From the NCBI RefSeq assembly GCF_027497995.1, contig NZ_JAODBT010000001.1, forward strand, positions 558,001 to 622,000: a DNA stretch of 64,000 bases. The letters run 5' to 3'. The first letter of the stretch is position 1; every line of letters starts with the position of its first letter. The position numbers and the translations under genes were made by a program. The stretch comes from Stenotrophomonas sp. Iso1 (GTDB lineage Bacteria > Pseudomonadota > Gammaproteobacteria > Xanthomonadales > Xanthomonadaceae). This document shows, in pieces, positions 63,375 to 64,000 of the stretch. The notes under the pieces were generated by a model. The model was not told where the DNA came from. It saw nothing but the letters and a program-made list of their open reading frames with translations, and ran no database searches.

Positions 63375-63860
63375 TCAATCGCGGAAATTGTCGAATTGCA
63401 GCGGCTGCTCGAACTCGCCTTTTTTCAACAGCGCCATGACTTCCTGCAGGTCATCGCGCTTTTTGCCGTTGACGCGCAGCTTGTCACCGTTGATCTGCGT
63501 GTCGACCTTGATCTTGGCTTCCTTGATCTTGGCAGCGATCTGCTTGGCCAACTTCTGCTCGATGCCCTGCTTGACGGTGACTTGCTGACGCGCACCGCCG
63601 AGGTTGGTTTCGATGTCGCCAAATTCCATGCAGCGGAAATCGATGTTCCGGGCAGCCAGGCGCAGGCGCAGGATGTCGGCCATCTGCTTGAGCTGGAAAT
63701 CGGTTGGCGCGGTGAGCTTGATCAGCTTTTCGTCTTCCAGGTCGAACTTGGCATCCACGCCCTTGAAATCGAAGCGGGTGGCCAGCTCACGGTTGGCCTG
63801 GTCCAGGGCGTTGGCCAGCTCGTGCTTGTCAACTTCGGAAATGACGTCAAAGGAAGGCAT
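63375..63860 (-). CDS. yajQ: YajQ-family c-di-GMP-binding protein
   Basis: 161 residues from ATG 63858-63860 (MPSFDVISEVDKHELANALD); eleven residues readable upstream are not conserved. ATRFDFKGVDAKFDLEDEKL, DFRCMEFGDIETNLGGARQQ and VTVKQGIEQKLAKQIAAKIK are the YajQ signature. In Xanthomonas a YajQ homologue binds c-di-GMP and affects virulence gene expression through a LysR-type partner. Soluble. Convergent with the AcoR-like regulator; upstream 63861-64000 shows no gene. Confidence 0.96.
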   Translation of the reverse strand: MPSFDVISEVDKHELANALDQANRELATRFDFKGVDAKFDLEDEKLIKLTAPTDFQLKQMADILRLRLAARNIDFRCMEFGDIETNLGGARQQVTVKQGIEQKLAKQIAAKIKEAKIKVDTQINGDKLRVNGKKRDDLQEVMALLKKGEFEQPLQFDNFRD

Positions 63861-64000
63861 GGGCCTGCTCCAATCAGTGAAAACAGCCCCCATTCTAGGC
63901 GAATACAGCCCTATCTCTCTTTCGCGGGGGGGTGCAGCTTGGCTTTGAAGCCCCCGCCGTTTGTCGCAGGCAAGGGGAGGGGGGGGACGGAAACCGATGC

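Overview
The window looks like a chromosomal segment from a Xanthomonadaceae bacterium, most likely Stenotrophomonas or a close relative of Xanthomonas. The pointers are high GC, an Ax21/Omp1X-type outer membrane protein, Oar-like TonB-dependent receptors, DUF3247 and DUF6630 proteins, and a family of GC-rich palindromic repeats in the intergenic gaps. I see no tRNA, rRNA, CRISPR array, transposase, integrase or prophage. This is ordinary core and soft-core chromosome with short, mixed-strand operons. Identifications rest on motif reading and family memory; no search was run.

Region 1 (1-9.4 kb): two tandem paralogous Oar-like TonB-dependent receptors on the minus strand (the first runs off the left edge), then an ECF42-type sigma factor locus. 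That locus has two YCII/DGPF proteins, two VOC proteins, a DUF1428 protein and the sigma factor. A frameshifted YCII 3' remnant upstream of receptor 1 shows that the receptor pair arose by a tandem duplication that also carried the end of the neighbouring YCII gene. A good ECF42-like promoter (TGTCGA, 17 bp, CGTC) precedes the plus-strand DGPF cluster.

Region 2 (9.4-29.8 kb): secreted M28 peptidase, a large unknown secreted protein, GNAT, a LytS/LytTR-type two-component pair, an MpaB/DUF2236 protein, M13 lipoprotein peptidase, a PAS-degenerate GGDEF-EAL phosphodiesterase, a divergent LysR/LigB-type dioxygenase pair, a CPA1 Na+/H+ antiporter and several small DUF proteins.

Region 3 (29.9-41.9 kb): motAB, msrB, a divergent lrp/dadA-alr alanine catabolism locus, DUF3016, a hybrid histidine kinase, DUF3247, and an overlapping rsmC-rsuA-HAD operon (two rRNA-modification enzymes and a phosphatase).

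Region 4 (42-46.4 kb): a copper-efflux regulon with divergent copZ-like chaperone and copA-cueR. Each arm has a MerR-type promoter with the diagnostic 19-bp spacer. Next comes the Ax21-family barrel.

Region 5 (46.4-64 kb): a REPIN-like repeat cluster, small DUF proteins, an FAD oxidoreductase/lipocalin pair, an MscS-type channel, an OpgB-like phosphoglycerol transferase, an ABC1/UbiB kinase, DUF808 and DUF1415. It ends with an aryl-aldehyde/aryl-alcohol dehydrogenase module with an AcoR-like regulator that lacks the AAA+ domain, and yajQ.

Most convergent gene junctions carry a strong stem-loop, several of them members of the palindromic repeat family.
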